64,000 nucleotides of DNA from Rhyacophila brunnea (GCA_022495005.1 JAGYXB010000283.1:556067-620066); one strand, 5' to 3'; counted from the first letter of the stretch, positions 11,150 through 23,679 are shown. A program made the numbers and translations. Notes: generated by a model not told the origin, from the sequence alone.

Positions 11150-12114
11150 CTACTTCGTGTCTCCATCGTTAGACATCTAGTGTCATCTGTTGTCGAGATT
11201 AAGGTGAATACTTTACCTATCTGAGACAACTAACGAAAAAATACGAGGCTTGCAACTTGAAACATTTTTTTTTTGATAATTTACATTATTTCGACTAATT
11301 TAATATAACGATGAAGTTTTGGGGGATTGCAGAACATATTAATATATATGCGCATTGTTGTCATTATTTATAAAAAAACATTTAAAATCATGAGCCCTAG
11401 TTGTCGCCCTGACGGACACAGAAAATAATATATTGAGAGACACTGTCTGAAAGACTGTATAATTCGCATTCTTGAGGTTAATTTCCAAATGATAATAACA
11501 GCACACAAACTTCCGGCTAAAAAAAAGCATTATTGTTGTTTTTATATTTTTCAACTGAACCATACTAAATACACCCTTCATACCAAATACGACATATCTT
11601 CAGTGGTGGTCTGGGCTCTTGCTAACATAAGTGACGCCGCCAATAAATAGTGGTAGAATTTAAAAACGCGTGTGGCCCCTGTTAAATTATTATATATTAT
11701 AATACAAAATTCAAGCAAAGATATTATAAAATCTAATTTCATGAAGTACCCTCAATAGACACTATTAATTTTCTAAATAATGTATTTTCATTTTGTTAAA
11801 ATGGTTAAAATTAACCTGCATTTTAAATGAAATTTCAAAGAATTAATATGTAATATTTGTATGAATTCTATGAACGATATGCTTAGATATTTTAATATCT
11901 GTCACTTGAGCTTCTCAATTCTTACACTATTTAGTTTCGTTGTTAATCACAAGTCGTGTTTTGGAGTGCGGCTACCTAACATTAAGTGGTAGTTAAATAA
12001 ATAACTAAACAAGTATCTATTATAAATTTTAGCTCACTTATTTCCTTCTGCAGACGGAAACACTTTTTTTCAACATTTTCCATTTAATATCTGTTTATTT
12101 TTGTACAACTCAAC
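11150..12114. other. No recognised feature
   Basis: AT-rich, with no frame of interest and no repeat shared with the rest of the window that I could see. Confidence 0.4.
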
Positions 12115-12320
12115 ATCAAAATATTCTAGAGGATTGAAGTTTTGTACAATTCCATTTGAGTCATTATTTGCGACCCGGGTTTTGCCTTTCGGCATCTTCA
12201 GGCGCTGTGTATACTCACCAAAGGCAAACACACACTGACAACGAACACTATTAACTCTGACTTACATTACTAATCAATACAATAAAGTCGGTAAAAACTC
12301 CATTGCCTACCTATCAAGTC
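12115..12320 (+). repeat. Repeat Q, copy 1
   Basis: Shares ATTCCATTTGAGTCATT, CGACCCGGGTTT(T/C)GCCTTTC and ATCTTCAGG, then CTCACCAAA and AATACAATAAAGT, with 16.1-16.26 kb. The class is unknown. Confidence 0.6.
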
Positions 12321-13250
12321 AAGGGTCACAATAAAAAATATAACAGACAAATTATGAATAGTTGAAGTGTTGAAGTGTTAACCCCCATCTTATTTTATCT
12401 TATCTTTCAGTGCTAAAGATGTGCTAGGCGCGTAACTATTAGATATAATTAGCATGATATTTAAATGTGGTAATTAATTAGTAATTGAATGTTTTAATAA
12501 TAATACACTCGATTAGCATATTACAATAAATCGTCAAAACCTAATAATAGACCATTAATACCTACTAAAATATTGTTTCTAAAAAGCTTTTAAAAATGAT
12601 AATAATTTCAAATAGTACTTTCGTTTCGCCCGAGCTTTTGAGATAGCTTTTGTCTAACACGATATTGGCCCATAACTACAACTTACTATTCCTTGTTGAA
12701 ACTTTGGCCAATTTATGAATACACCCTTAATCGCCGTTTATTTTATATAAAAAAGCTCAAGTAAAGCCTAAAGGTTTTCAGATGTTACATTATTGTTATA
12801 ATATACGATAAAAAAGGGATGCGATATTCCTTGTAAGTAGCTTCAAATAAAAAGCTGCCTATTATTAATGATAATATCTTTGTGGCTGACATGGTCATGA
12901 AGATGCGCTTTATATAGCTGAAACAAGTGTTCCGGATACTGGCCGAGAGTTTGAACGTTTTTGTTAATGACAACACTAAACCACGTCTGCTCTGCACAAC
13001 TTCCGGTTTTAATCGAACGTAAATGTTGGATCAATTCAAAATAAGGAATCAATTAAGTATTTAAGAGAGAATTCTGTGGTTGTTGCATGGTAATGTTTAA
13101 ATAGTGTTTTACGGAATTAAGTTTTTAATGCACATTGTGTGTAAAGAATTTTGCTTTTTTTTGTGTATAATAGATTTTGTCATATGCTGGCATATTTTAA
13201 TTTTATTATATTTCATATTTCAATTGATTTTTTTATTTGTAGAAACAGCT
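12321..13250. other. No recognised gene; one minus-strand open stretch
   Basis: Mostly AT-rich. On the minus strand, 12,843-13,052 is open for 69 codons with unusually ordinary composition (AEQTWFSVVINKNVQTLG); a second minus frame overlaps it. I cannot assign a family. It could be a decayed exon or mobile-element fragment. Confidence 0.3.
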
Positions 13251-13257
13251 TAAACTT

Positions 13258-13300
13258 CGGCTTAACGTCCAAGGTACGAATCCTGGGTCTGATAAGTACA
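13258..13300 (+). repeat. Possible tRNA-derived SINE 3' half
   Basis: A B-box-like GGTACGAATCC is preceded by an A-box-poor stretch. Weak, single element. Confidence 0.25.
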
Positions 13301-13436
13301 CAATAACATTGTTTTTCAATTTATTTATCAGTCAGAGTATTAATTTTTTTTTACATAAAAGTGAACATTATAAATCATTCATTTAAGACGTTCACAATAT
13401 GACATTTAGAAATAAAGAAATATTAGAAGAAGTATG

Positions 13437-14110
13437 GAGCTAATAGGTTCAGAAAGTGGCTGACATCCATTTCTCTTAAAAAAATCTTATTAGGATCTTA
13501 TTAGGATCGAAAATGGTCAAAAAAATACTTATTCAAAACATCTAATATAACAAAATAATTAATAATAAATTTACACGTGCCTGTCAACTACCTACTAGAT
13601 CATAGTCATAGTCATGATTTATTCTGCGTTGGAACCATTCGTCGTGTCAAGCCTATCAGGCACCTTCAGCGAGAGGTGCAAGACTAGTCAATGCGATTCC
13701 GAAAGACGTACACATTTTTGGTGACGTGTTGTGTATCTTGTATTAGTAATTTTATTTTTCTGTAGTTATGTTTTTTATGTAGTTATTATTATTATTATTA
13801 TTATTATATGTATTCTCTTCTTCTCTTTTATGAGGGTAAACTTTGTTATAATGTAATTCTCATGTTGTGATCGTCTTGAATTTAGATTTGTTATGTCTAC
13901 AATGTTTTTTTTTTTAAATAAATAAATATCAAAAACTTAATTAGGCATAGGTACATAAATAATGTAAAAAATAAATACACAAGTTAACCCCTAAGCAAGA
14001 GTGTTTAAAGAATTGTGATTTATTTAAAAACCGATTATCTCGGCTACAATCAAACTGACTTAAGCACTTTTACCCCAAAACCACAGAATTTATATTTCCG
14101 TTACGATGCG
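13437..14110 (+). repeat. Repeat Y, copy 2, interrupted by a retrotransposon 3' end
   Basis: Repeat Y starts at CTAATAGGTTCAGAAAGTGG, is interrupted at about 13,600-13,925, and resumes with ATAAATACACAAGTTAACC... and CCGATTATCTCGGCT. Copy 3 at 28.2-28.8 kb has the same right half. The insert contains an open stretch reading RLVNAIPKDVH, a pattern found at the C-terminus of some non-LTR ORF2 proteins, then an ATT microsatellite and an AATAAATAAATA end, so it is probably a truncated retrotransposon 3' end (inferred). Confidence 0.5.
13784..13806 (+). repeat. (TTA)n microsatellite
   Basis: About eight uninterrupted ATT/TTA units, inside the presumed retrotransposon 3' end. Confidence 0.8.
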
Positions 14111-14285
14111 ACGCAATCTGTAATATTATTTCTGCGATCCAGTACTGTCGTGACCCACCAAATGGGAAACACTGAATATTTCCAATGAAAGCAAGGATTT
14201 ATGTCCAAAAGTTGTAATTTATTATTCGATCGAATTCTCAGAATTCAATAATATTATTTAATAAGTAGGTATATACCTACATAGC

Positions 14286-15411
14286 CAGTGGCGAAGGGTG
14301 GGGGTAGGCTGTTAAGTGCACATTCAACTTTGTTAGTCATACGCATATGTTTTTATTGCACAAAAACTAAAATTTATATAATATGGTATTGGTTAGTTTT
14401 TAAATAATTACAAGACAAAATGAACTTTTTATATACAACGTTTTCAAATTCTGTTGAGCCATATAAACTTGACATGATTAGCTTAAACGATAAAAAAAAA
14501 TTGTACTTGACATGTCATATTGATTTCCATAGTAACCCACGTATATATTATTAATTTAATTGCTAGGACCCCAGACCCCTAGCAACTGATAATGGTGTCG
14601 AAATAACTTTTCATACAAAACAGAATTCAATTCTACTTAAAAATGGTTAAAATTATTTAAAAATGCATTGGTACACGATGCCTGATATATTCTAAAAGTT
14701 TCAAATGTCTACTAGTCGGGAAGTTAGTTACAAATCGATTGCAAGATTTGTACCGGACAAATAAAAATACGAGTTAAGAAAAACGTTCTAAAATCAATTA
14801 AACTCTGCCCAACCAAACCATGTTTTGGTATATTTTTAAGGTATAATAAATAGCTATTAAGATTCGACATAAATAGTGCACACTAAACTTTGTCAGTCAT
14901 ATTTATTTGTTTTCGTTGAACTAATATTACAATTTGCGTATGGTGCTGGTTAGTTTTTAAAAGTCAATTAAGCCCTGCATAAACCAAACCATAATAGTTT
15001 TGGTATATTTTTGGCGATATGATAAAATTGTGCTCACTTTTTAATTCTTACTTGTTTTCGTTGGATTAAGAATACATATTTCACATATTGTTGGTTATTT
15101 TTTTTAAATTCACTAAGCTTTGCCTAACCTAAACTATAATAGATAAAATTATTATTATATCTATAAATATTCAAAGTTACATGTATGATTTAATTGCATA
15201 ATTTTAAATATTTTATAGATAGACGACTTTTTTCTGACTATTATCTATTATGGTTTGGTTTTCGCACGGTTTAATTGAATTTTAAAAACTAGCCAACACC
15301 ATTTGTAAATGGTAGTCTTATTTCAATGAAAACAAATACGTGTGACTGACAAAGTTTAGTGTGTAATATTTATGGCGGTTCTTAATAGCCTACCTTCACC
15401 CTTCGCCACTG
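14286..15411. mobile_element. hAT-like MITE, family D copy 1, hosting a nested family B copy
   Basis: Inverted ends CAGTGGCGAAGGGTGG... and ...CACCCTTCGCCACTG. The 8 bases outside are TACATAGC and TACTAAGG, five of eight alike, compatible with an old TSD. The interior repeats TTTGTCAGTCATA, GGTTAGTTTTTAAAA and CCTGCCTAAACCAAACCATA blocks in both orientations. A minus-strand family B copy (14,403-14,788) is inserted in the left half. No transposase frame. Confidence 0.75.
14403..14788 (-). mobile_element. Family B element, copy 4, nested in family D
   Basis: Reverse-orientation B copy from AATTACAAGAC to AAAAACGTTCT. It splits the D sequence between GGTTAGTTTTTAAA and AAAATCAATTAAAC, which are contiguous in other D copies. 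It is therefore younger than this D copy. Confidence 0.75.
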
Positions 15412-16094
15412 TACTAAGGTTTCATTGTTATATTATTTTCTGTAAACGTTATAATATATATATAATAAAATGTTAGGAGGTAATCGTAGAAATAATGTAT
15501 TTGTTCAGTGTCAAGCAACAAAATAAATCTAATAAGTAAAAAAAAACCTTCAACTTTTTATCTGACTGTCAACGATTCAAGTAAAAAGATTAAACAGAAA
15601 GTTTTGAATGATTTATTTGTGTCGCGAAGATATTCAGAGGTAAATATTTTATTTAGCGAGCCATTATTTACTCACTTTGCCTGTGGAATATCCAAATATA
15701 TCTTAAGTGAATATTTGCAGAAGTTTTTAAATTTAAAGATAATACAGCTACTGTACGGGTATTATAATTTCAGACATAAATAATATGTACGGCAAAGTTT
15801 ATATCTATAATTATTTTCTTCTAAAAAATAAAATTTATATTTTTACAGTATATCCAAGTATAAACTTGAAATTCGGATTTAGTATGAGAGATGTAAATGT
15901 GGCTTAAGAAAGCAAAAGATTTTTGGTATGCCTACGCATTTATACTCATGAGCTCTGTATTAAATTTATACGCGTCTATTTATCTCAGTTGAGGCCTCAG
16001 TAGGGGTTTCAATACTGTTATTTAAAAACCGGTATCCAAGGTAGATGTTCGATATCAAAATACCGGTTTTACCGAGATATTATTTAAATTATAA
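15412..16094. other. No recognised feature
   Basis: AT-rich. A 91-codon frame from 15,508 has no ATG at its listed start and no recognisable pattern. Confidence 0.35.
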
Positions 16095-16260
16095 TGGATT
16101 TTAGTTTTGTGCTATTCCATTTGAGTCATTTTTTCCGACCCGGGTTTCGCCTTTCAGAATCTTCAGGTACCATGTGCACTCACCAAAAGGTAAATACACA
16201 TTGACAACAAATTCAATTAATAATAACTTATATAATAAATTAATACAATAAAGTAGATTA
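16095..16260 (+). repeat. Repeat Q, copy 2
   Basis: Second copy of the repeat at 12.1 kb; CGACCCGGGTTTCGCCTTTC is the best kept block. Confidence 0.6.
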
Positions 16261-18481
16261 TAATGTCGATAGTATTAATATGATATATTATTTAATGAAA
16301 GTGGGAACAAAATAGATTAATTAACATAGATCTACTGTATAATCTGCAAACCAGCTAACTGCACTTTTGACCAAAAATGAGATTTTGATGGAATTTTATT
16401 ATAAAGTATGTTTTCTAGACTCACACGAAATTTCAAACTCCTAAACTTATAAATAAATGCGTTATTGTTCTACACACAAGACAGCCAACCGCAGGTGCTA
16501 AATTTCCAATATAGTAATTTGTATAACTCTGCTCTTTATAATATAACATTTCTTTATATATAAAAGGAAAGCTAAAATTGTGTATTAATTCATAGTGCAG
16601 CTAATTTGTAAAAAAAATGTAAGCATATTTTTGGAATTGTTAAATTCCGCTCGATATGTAGTTAAATAATTATGTTTTTTTCTCCTTCCTATAAAAAGGT
16701 AATTCGTTGTTTAATGTGACGTCATCATGTGTCAGTCTATCCGTATAATGGCAATCTCATAAAATTTCATTCCCCCATCAATAATTCAAAATTTTGAAAT
16801 TGTAAATGTGTCTGAAAGTGTGCGAACGGTACCATATAAATTTAATAATTATAAACGAATAATTATTATGAACTTTAAATAATTTATTAGTTATTTTATC
16901 AAATTTATTTTAAAATTCTACTGTACGAAAGGATAAAGTATTTCCAGTAAATATTTCCATTTGGTGGCAATACTGAATACATATATATTATTATGACTAA
17001 CTTTACTTCAATTATGAGATGTGTCAAAACAAAATAAGAATAAATGACAGAAATGCAAATGTATTTAGATAATAATATGTAATGATCTCTGTATAATATT
17101 ATCATTTATACCAATTACCGTATGACACTAATGATGTTTCCAGTGTATTTGAGAGTTGTGCCTTGTTTATTACAGTTATCTTACAATACTTAACTAGGTA
17201 GGTAGGTACCATAATATTTTAAAGAATGCAAAATCCTTCCAATTGCATATTTTAATACCAGATACGGCAGTAGGTACCTATTTTTGCGGCCGTTTAGTTT
17301 AGGTCGTATTGGAGATATTTTATCGTACCTAATCTTACGTAAATCCATCTTATCTCTCCATGAGAAATATTGCGCTTTGACATTTAGCAAAGTGACAGAT
17401 AAAGCAGCCATTTTGGCGTGTGACGTCAGATTGCTTACGTCACAAACAGTGCTATACGCTATATGATGGAAAATCGGTTAAAAAGCTTATAAAAAATTTG
17501 GGAATCTCATACATACGGCCCTAATTGTTTATTGTCTTTTCCATAACATATTTTAAGAATACCAGTATTAATACCGGTATACAATAAAAAATACTACAGT
17601 ACTGGTGAGGGTAGAAGGAAGTCCGCAGACAAGTGCAATGTGTCAATAGTAGTTAAGTACAGTTAAGAAAACCTAGAAATAAGTACATCTTAATAACTAA
17701 TCTTAAAGTGCTTTGCAAACCTAAAATTTACAACAATATAAATATTTTACAATCAGTAAACTCGTCCGTGCGAACTGACATATGAGTATTTCCCGCAGGC
17801 CGAAGGAATGCTTACGTGTCGGGTTTCATTCGTCGTATCACAGGAATTAACAAGTAAATAGTGCATTTCTGCCACTGTGTCGTGAGAAATCCATTGTTGG
17901 ATTGATAACATTTGTGTCATAGTCAAATTTCGCAGAAAAAATCCTAGGAAGCAATCCGCAGTGTGGGAACAAAGCAACAGTAATGAACCCACGCCGTCGA
18001 TAGCATTTTCTTTGTTTCCTTTTAATATAAAAACAAATGTTACAATCCAACAGGATATAGTATCTTCAAATCGTTCAAACTAATCACACGCCTCTTGCTT
18101 CGACGTAAAATAATTTTCATTACAAACACAATCTTCGTAAATCTTATTTGTAAACTTCGCATTGTAACAAACTGTAATTTGAACTTGTATTTTGTTGTTA
18201 AGGGATAATAAATTTGGGGCTACTTTCATACGCATCAAAACCTTCTGATTCTATTCATTACCTACCCCTCATCACACCATCCCTTACCATTACTGGTATT
18301 GGTATTTTCATTTGGTATTGCAATCCTTAGTTCTACGGTATAGATCAGCCAGAACAAAATAAAATAGACAAATATTTATCAAATTTATCGTTTTATAAAA
18401 TATCTGTTTTTAAATTATACTATAATATGGTGAATCCGAGAAAGTGTGGGGATATGCAGTTAAAAGTGACGAAATACTATT
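16261..18481. other. No recognised gene in 2.2 kb
   Basis: AT-rich. TGACGTCA-type palindromes occur singly near 16.72 and 17.42 kb. Two overlapping minus-strand frames at 17.75-18.05 kb share no family pattern I recognise. TAGGTAGGTAGGTACC-like runs occur near 17.2 kb. Confidence 0.35.
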
Positions 18482-18863
18482 CTGCCCTTCCAAGGAAGAA
18501 AGCAGTAACTCGCAAAATTTGTGAAATTGAGTTATGAATGCCATCCGTTAAGTAATTTCGAAAGCTATATATTCTGTTCACTCTAAAATCAGTATTTCAT
18601 TATCACTAAAATACCGTCAAAATTCTTAGTGAAAAAATAGACATTTTCTAAAATAATACTTTTTTTTAGCAAAAAGGCAGTAATTGCTTCTATTCATTGC
18701 AGTTACTGCGTGTTTATTATTACTTTGTATTTTAACATCCTACTTATAAAAATTACCACCGTTTTTTTATTAATTCACAGTACTAAGTTTGTGAAAAAAC
18801 ACATTTTCATTTATCTCGAAAGTGTGTGAGAGTCAGTTACTGCCTTCTTCCTTAGAAGGGTAG
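18482..18863. mobile_element. TIR element (MITE), family AA
   Basis: About 29-bp inverted ends: CTGCCCTTCCAAGGAAGAAA plus GCAGTAACT on the left, mirrored on the right by AGTTACTGCC plus TTCTTCCTTAGAAGGGTAG. A related GGCAGTAATTGC motif also sits in the middle. No coding capacity. No TSD was resolved and there is one copy only in this window. Confidence 0.65.
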
Positions 18864-19530
18864 CATTGTTGTGTCATGTATGAAAATATGAAGACATAAA
18901 CGAGCCATTTAGTTTAGATGCAACTAAGAACCAGACAATGAAAAACAGTGAATGTACGATGAACATGACGTCACTTAGGTCAATCAGTCAGTAGACATAG
19001 ACACATATTAACCTGTATTGTAGAACTAAATACTAATTTAACTCTATATTACAGGACGTATCTAAAGGTCAACATACAATTAACAAACGTTCACAAACAG
19101 TAACGATCATAAAATATATAGTGCAGGTTACATAATCAAACCTTTGACCAAAACAACGACATGAATATACACAGTTAAAGCACTACACAATATTTTGATA
19201 GCTAACTGAGAACTTTCCAGATGATCTATTAATTATTATGACATGCTTACAAAATGGTACACGGTAGCTTCGTAGGTGTACCGTTAGCTTTTCAGGGATG
19301 CCCCACAAGGAGATCTGGTTAGTCAAAAATAATCTAGGGGCTCAGATCGTTATTATAAAGAAATTTAATTTACGATTTTATCAGAAATGATGAGATATTA
19401 GAATGTAGCGTGCAATCTTTTGTCAAATGCAACGTGTAACCTAGCTTGATGGCATCTTTAGAGTTTATTAAATATTATCCATCAAACTTATTTACAAAAT
19501 TTACAAATAAACTATTTAGTATTTAAGCTA
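18864..19530. other. No recognised feature
   Basis: AT-rich spacer before repeat A. Nothing supported. Confidence 0.35.
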
Positions 19531-19699
19531 TCGACTGTAGAAAGGAAAAAGGACATAATCCACACAGATAAAATTTATAGGACGCACAAAAACTTTTTTG
19601 CATTGGTTTAAGGTCACAATTTAAATACAAAATAGATATAATTATTATAAAGTGCATGATATTAATAATTTGGTTTTTATATTCCTAATCTGACATTAA

Positions 19700-19967
19700 G
19701 TCTTCTTCTTCTTCTTCTTTGACCCTGTCACGTCCCAAAATTGGGGCATAGGGCAAGCACAAGTTGGCGCCATTTCCCTCGGTCCATCGCCAACTCCTGC
19801 GCCTCCCGCCATGTCAGACCTGCAGCACGTAGGTCACTTTTGTAGCACCGCTGCAGGGCGAGGGAGGGTCGGCCATGGCGACGGAACCCTTGAGGCTGTG
19901 CCACAAGGGTACGAAGTGCCGCACTCTTTGGCGGCATCCGGAATACGTGTCTCAGCCATGTAAAGCG
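19700..19967 (-). pseudogene. 5'-truncated non-LTR ORF2 tail (family RT-3) with 11-bp TSD
   Basis: The minus strand encodes HVFRMPPKSAALRTLV, then FRRHGRPSLALQRCYKSD, then DLRAAGLTWREAQELAMDRG and KWRQLV, the C-terminal segment after the RT domain in a widespread arthropod element type. It is followed by a stop and a (GAA)n tail, seen as (TTC)n on the plus strand. TCTGACATTAA flanks both ends exactly (19,689-19,699 and 19,968-19,978). A truncated 5' end, simple-repeat 3' end and 11-bp TSD are the marks of target-primed reverse transcription. Confidence 0.85.
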
Positions 19968-20086
19968 TCTGACATTAATTATTGCGTAATTAAAGAAAAA
20001 CCAATGAAAATGGTTATATCGTTTTTCCCACTTCACTTTCTTCTTTAAAAAAAAAATGCCAGCCAATAGATAATAAATCGGCATTT

Positions 20087-20382
20087 GAGGGAACTATTTT
20101 TAAAGTGAACTTATTCCACTACTTGGTGAAAATGAGTTACGAATGCCAGAATTTAAAGGATAAAATTTGGAACAAGTATTTATTGTAGGTATAGATAGAA
20201 GAACCTAATACCATTCAATCCAGTAGAAAAATCAACTTCAAAATCAGTGTAAGTTACAAAAGTAACTTATTCCAATACCAAAAACATATGTAACATCAAC
20301 ACCGTAAACAGTAAAGTTTTTTGGCGTTTGCCAAAAATTTGTGAAAAAAGTTGAATAAGATCACTTTGAAAATACACACCTC
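20087..20382. mobile_element. TIR MITE, family F copy 1
   Basis: Ends are GAGGGAACTATTTTTAAAGTGAAC and its approximate mirror CACTTTGAAAATACACACCTC. ATTT flanks both sides (20,083-20,086 and 20,383-20,386), and repeat A copy 1 has a single ATTT at this point, supporting a 4-bp TSD. A relative is at 38,765-39,035. Confidence 0.7.
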
Positions 20383-20460
20383 ATTTTCAGCTGAGATCCT
20401 TTGGACACAACATGTATTTAGTCGTGTACAGTGTTATTATCCAATAAAACCTATTTTGAG

Positions 20461-21175
20461 CGTTACATCCTATTTCATTCACTGCGTCCAACGCAACTGG
20501 TGCGTTGCCCATTAGGTGGCCATTATATATAATTAATATGTTATTTAAATGTGGTACTTAATTAAATAATTAATTAAAAGGTCCGCAGTGAAAAGGGTAA
20601 TCTTGGTGTAACTAATCCTCAGATTGTACCTATACTAATTATTTATGAGTTTTTATTGTCTTTTTTAATTGAATATTATGAATATTCTTCTCCCTTCTTT
20701 TTCCAATGAAATAAAAAGAGAACACACAATTTACGTTTTTTGAATTTAAAGTTGCCATGGAAACGCATTTCTGTTATTATGGTTCTTCATAGTATGTTCG
20801 ATGTCTGATAAACAATATCACTAGGGTGTTGGAGCCCCAATTTTTCACATCCCTGCACCAATCTATTGCCATTCGCAGCCACGAAGCTAATTATAACGTA
20901 ATCAGAAACTGCAGTATGGAAGCTTACCGGAGCTTTAGCACGCATAGAAAGTCCATCGTCCGATGGGAAGTTATGTACAAATTGAATTTCAATTTTGCCC
21001 TACGAGTAAATGGGCAATGTAAAATAGGGGAATGATTTATAAATCGAATATCCACGCAGGAAATTCGATCGCCATTTGCAAGATTTATGTTTTTGTAGTT
21101 TTAGTATTATTTTTATTCGTCTTCTGATACTTCTGATAAATTCATCTTATTCTCTGTCGTATGTTATGTACCCAC
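20461..21175. other. No recognised feature
   Basis: A 69-codon plus frame (20,826-21,035) shows no family pattern. Confidence 0.35.
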
Positions 21176-21179
21176 GATT

Positions 21180-21250
21180 GCGTAATTGGTAGACATTCCG
21201 TTTATAAAGCTTTGGGTTGCGGGTTCAGTGCATTTACCCAATGAGTTGGG
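21180..21250 (+). repeat. tRNA-like SINE head
   Basis: A-box-like TTGCGTAATTGGTAGACA and B-box-like GCGGGTTCAGTGC. No acceptor pairing. It lies just upstream of a family U remnant. Confidence 0.4.
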
Positions 21251-21336
21251 CGCGTATGGCTAATAACCATTGCAAATTTATCAGATCTCGTTCATTTCTT
21301 AGTGTAAGTTAAGTTCAGGATATCGATTTGTATGTA

Positions 21337-21560
21337 ATAACTCTGCCATTCTTGGTAGTATTGACTTATGTGTTCCTGATAACTATCTTAGAAATTAGGA
21401 GCATCAGTTGTTTTTTTTTTATCAAGGATAATAACTAGCCTGCTGATACCAATAATTGGGAGGGTAAATAACTATGTTCAACCAAATCACTTCGGATGTT
21501 GATATATTCCACCTATGTGAGGAGGAGTATAGGTGGACGTTGTTTTTTTCTTTTCTACTG
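21337..21560 (+). pseudogene. CR1/jockey-like ORF2 tail remnant (family U, copy 2)
   Basis: Reads NNSAILGSIDLCVPDNYLRN then a stop, with the downstream DVDIFHL segment in another frame. Matches copies at 2.0 and 59.4 kb. Confidence 0.5.
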
Positions 21561-22150
21561 TTTAATAACTTAATACTGATCTATTTCTTTATTTCTTAAT
21601 GTCATATGGTGAACGTCTTAAATTAATTATTTGTAATGTTCACTATAATGTAAAAATAAATAAAATTTGAATAAGTCATAACAGGTGTCTTGTAAGTTTC
21701 GGAAAAAAATAAAGAAGAGATTACTTCTGACATTTTTTTTTTTGTAAGAAAATGTAAAAATACAAAGCTTTTTTGAAAGCTGAATCTAGATAGAAGTTTT
21801 GAAAGAAATGCTACTTGATTAAAGAGGGAGATAGTTGACAATAATTAACAAGACAAAAATGCCCCACCCTTAAATTTAATCCTGTCAGTATAATTAATAA
21901 AATCATTGATTCTTCATTTTTGTGTTTTTAACTATTGGGGACTGTGTGACCACTTTAACATAAATCCTAGTTATGTCTTTCCAGCGATCCTAGCATAGCT
22001 GAAAGGTTGAAATATTGGTAGCGCTTGGTCGGAACATCGTACAGGTGACCTACCCCTTCTACATCGATAATTATTTTATATTTATGTTTAACTACATATT
22101 ATTATATGATTTTTCTGATTATTTTTCGAATGAAAAGAAATATTAATATA
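21561..22150. other. No recognised feature
   Basis: AT-rich spacer between family U and family B. Nothing supported. Confidence 0.35.
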
Positions 22151-22555
22151 AATAATTACAAGATAAAAAGAACTTTTTAAATACAACGTTTTTAAATTCT
22201 GTTGAACCATATAAAATTGACTTGACTCGATCAAAAAAATTCCACTTGACATGTCATATTGATTTCCATAGTAACGCACGTGTATATTAATAGTTTAGTT
22301 GCTAGGACCCCAGACCCCTAGCAACCAATAATGGTGTTGAAATAACTTTTTACACAAAACAGAATTAGCCGAAAATGAATTCAATTCTACTTAAAGATGG
22401 CTAAATTAAAAAAATGCATTAGCATCGTGTTCTGATATATTCTAAAAGTTTAAAATGTCTGGCTACTCGGGAAGTTAGTTAAAAATCGATTGCAAGATTT
22501 GTACCGGACAAAGAACCACCGGACAAATAAGAATACGAGCTAAGAAAAACGTTGT
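22151..22555 (-). mobile_element. Family B element, copy 5
   Basis: Reverse-orientation copy from AATAATTACAAGATAAAAAG to AAGAAAAACGTTGTAAT. The internal TTGCTAGGACCCCAGACCCC block is well kept. Confidence 0.75.
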
Positions 22556-23159
22556 AATAATCATAATTTAATTTCGACGTCAAATAATATGAATAACAAT
22601 AATATTTGATAGGTATATTTCATATTAAATTAAGTTGAAAGATGTCTGGTAAGAATTTTGAATAATAATTTAAATGTTTCAAAATTACGCGAATAATTAA
22701 AGTCATTCAAAATTTGAGTCTGTTTCACTCTAATCTAAAACAATATAAAATACAATTCACAACAACGTCTTTATTAAAATATCAGAAGAAAAAATTATTA
22801 AAACAATTATGTACTTAAAAAGATTATCTCAAAATAATAATATTATTATGAATGAATAGTGAAAGTTATTTTACTACATAATTATTTATGTTTTTTTATA
22901 ATCCCAAGGCTACATATTACCTAGTAATGCACCTACCATTTTGATAGTGCGTCTTTGTATCCTTGTTATACGAAAAGCCAAGGCCCACTATAATAGTCAG
23001 GCCGTGATACGAACCTGTAAACTTCTATGATAGTGGTAGTTATCGCTCATCTTTCGAATGCAATATGTATGGTAAACTGTTTGTTGAAAATGATGATTGT
23101 CGCATATTGAAATAAATGATAATAATTTATGCAATACCGCATTGGATTCAAAGATAATC
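22556..23159. other. No recognised feature
   Basis: AT-rich spacer before a truncated RT-1 insertion. Nothing supported. Confidence 0.35.
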
Positions 23160-23171
23160 AATACCTACCAC

Positions 23172-23667
23172 TTCTTCTTCTTTGATGGCGCTACAGCTCA
23201 AGTCGAGCCCTGGCCTCCTCCACCGCCGTCTTCCAGCCGGAACGGTCCTCCGCACGTCTTTTCCAGTTCATGATTTTTCGCAGCTTATTGGCATCTTTTG
23301 TAATGCCCATCGTGTGCGTGGCTTTCCCACTGGCCTTTCCTCCCCTGGATTTCCTTCCAGGATCTTTTTCGGTATCCGTGACTCAGGCATGCGCTGGACA
23401 TGGCCTGCCCAGTTCAGCCTCTGGAGTTTTATGAAGGTGGAGAGTTTTGAATCTTGGTATAAGCGGTATAGTTCCGTGTTGTACATAATTCTCCACTCTC
23501 CACCATCATTCATGGGTCCGTATATCCGCCTCAAGATCTTTCTCTCAAAGCAATCCACCATTTCAGCTGTTTTCACATTTAGCGTCCATGACTCGCACCC
23601 GTATGCAACGACTGTGCGTATGACGGTTTTATAGAGCCGGGTCTTAGTTTTTGTGTGGACAATAATA
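23172..23667 (-). pseudogene. 5'-truncated non-LTR ORF2 tail (family RT-1, copy a)
   Basis: Minus strand: a TKTRLYKTVIRTVVAYGCES segment (bridging the stop-free start), MVDCFERKILRRIYGPMND, LNWAGHVQRMPESRIPKKIL and a VGKPRTRW segment. This is the region after the RT palm in a common arthropod endonuclease/RT element. It ends in (GAA)n, seen as (TTC)n on plus. An imperfect TSD, AATACCTACCAC / AATTCCTAGCAC (10 of 12), flanks it, suggesting an older insertion than copies b and c. The 150-codon plus-strand frame over it is a shadow. Confidence 0.8.
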
Positions 23668-23679
23668 AATTCCTAGCAC

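Larger units (their letters stand above)
19535..20460 (+). repeat. Repeat A, copy 2, carrying two nested insertions
   Basis: Collinear with 8,170-8,560 but expanded by a 5'-truncated retrotransposon (19,700-19,967) and a TIR element (20,087-20,382). It resumes after each insertion; the last shared part is TTATTATCCAATAAAACCTA. Confidence 0.7.

Noticed and set aside
15508..15783. A 91-codon plus-strand frame
   Set aside because: Starts without ATG, is lysine/asparagine-rich as expected for AT-rich noise, and has no family pattern.
17753..18050. Two overlapping minus-strand frames of 79 and 67 codons
   Set aside because: No recognised motif, no second copy and no splice or start support.
23182..23634. 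A 150-codon plus-strand frame
   Set aside because: Antisense shadow of the RT-1 ORF2 tail, which carries recognisable peptide motifs and a (GAA)n tail on the minus strand.
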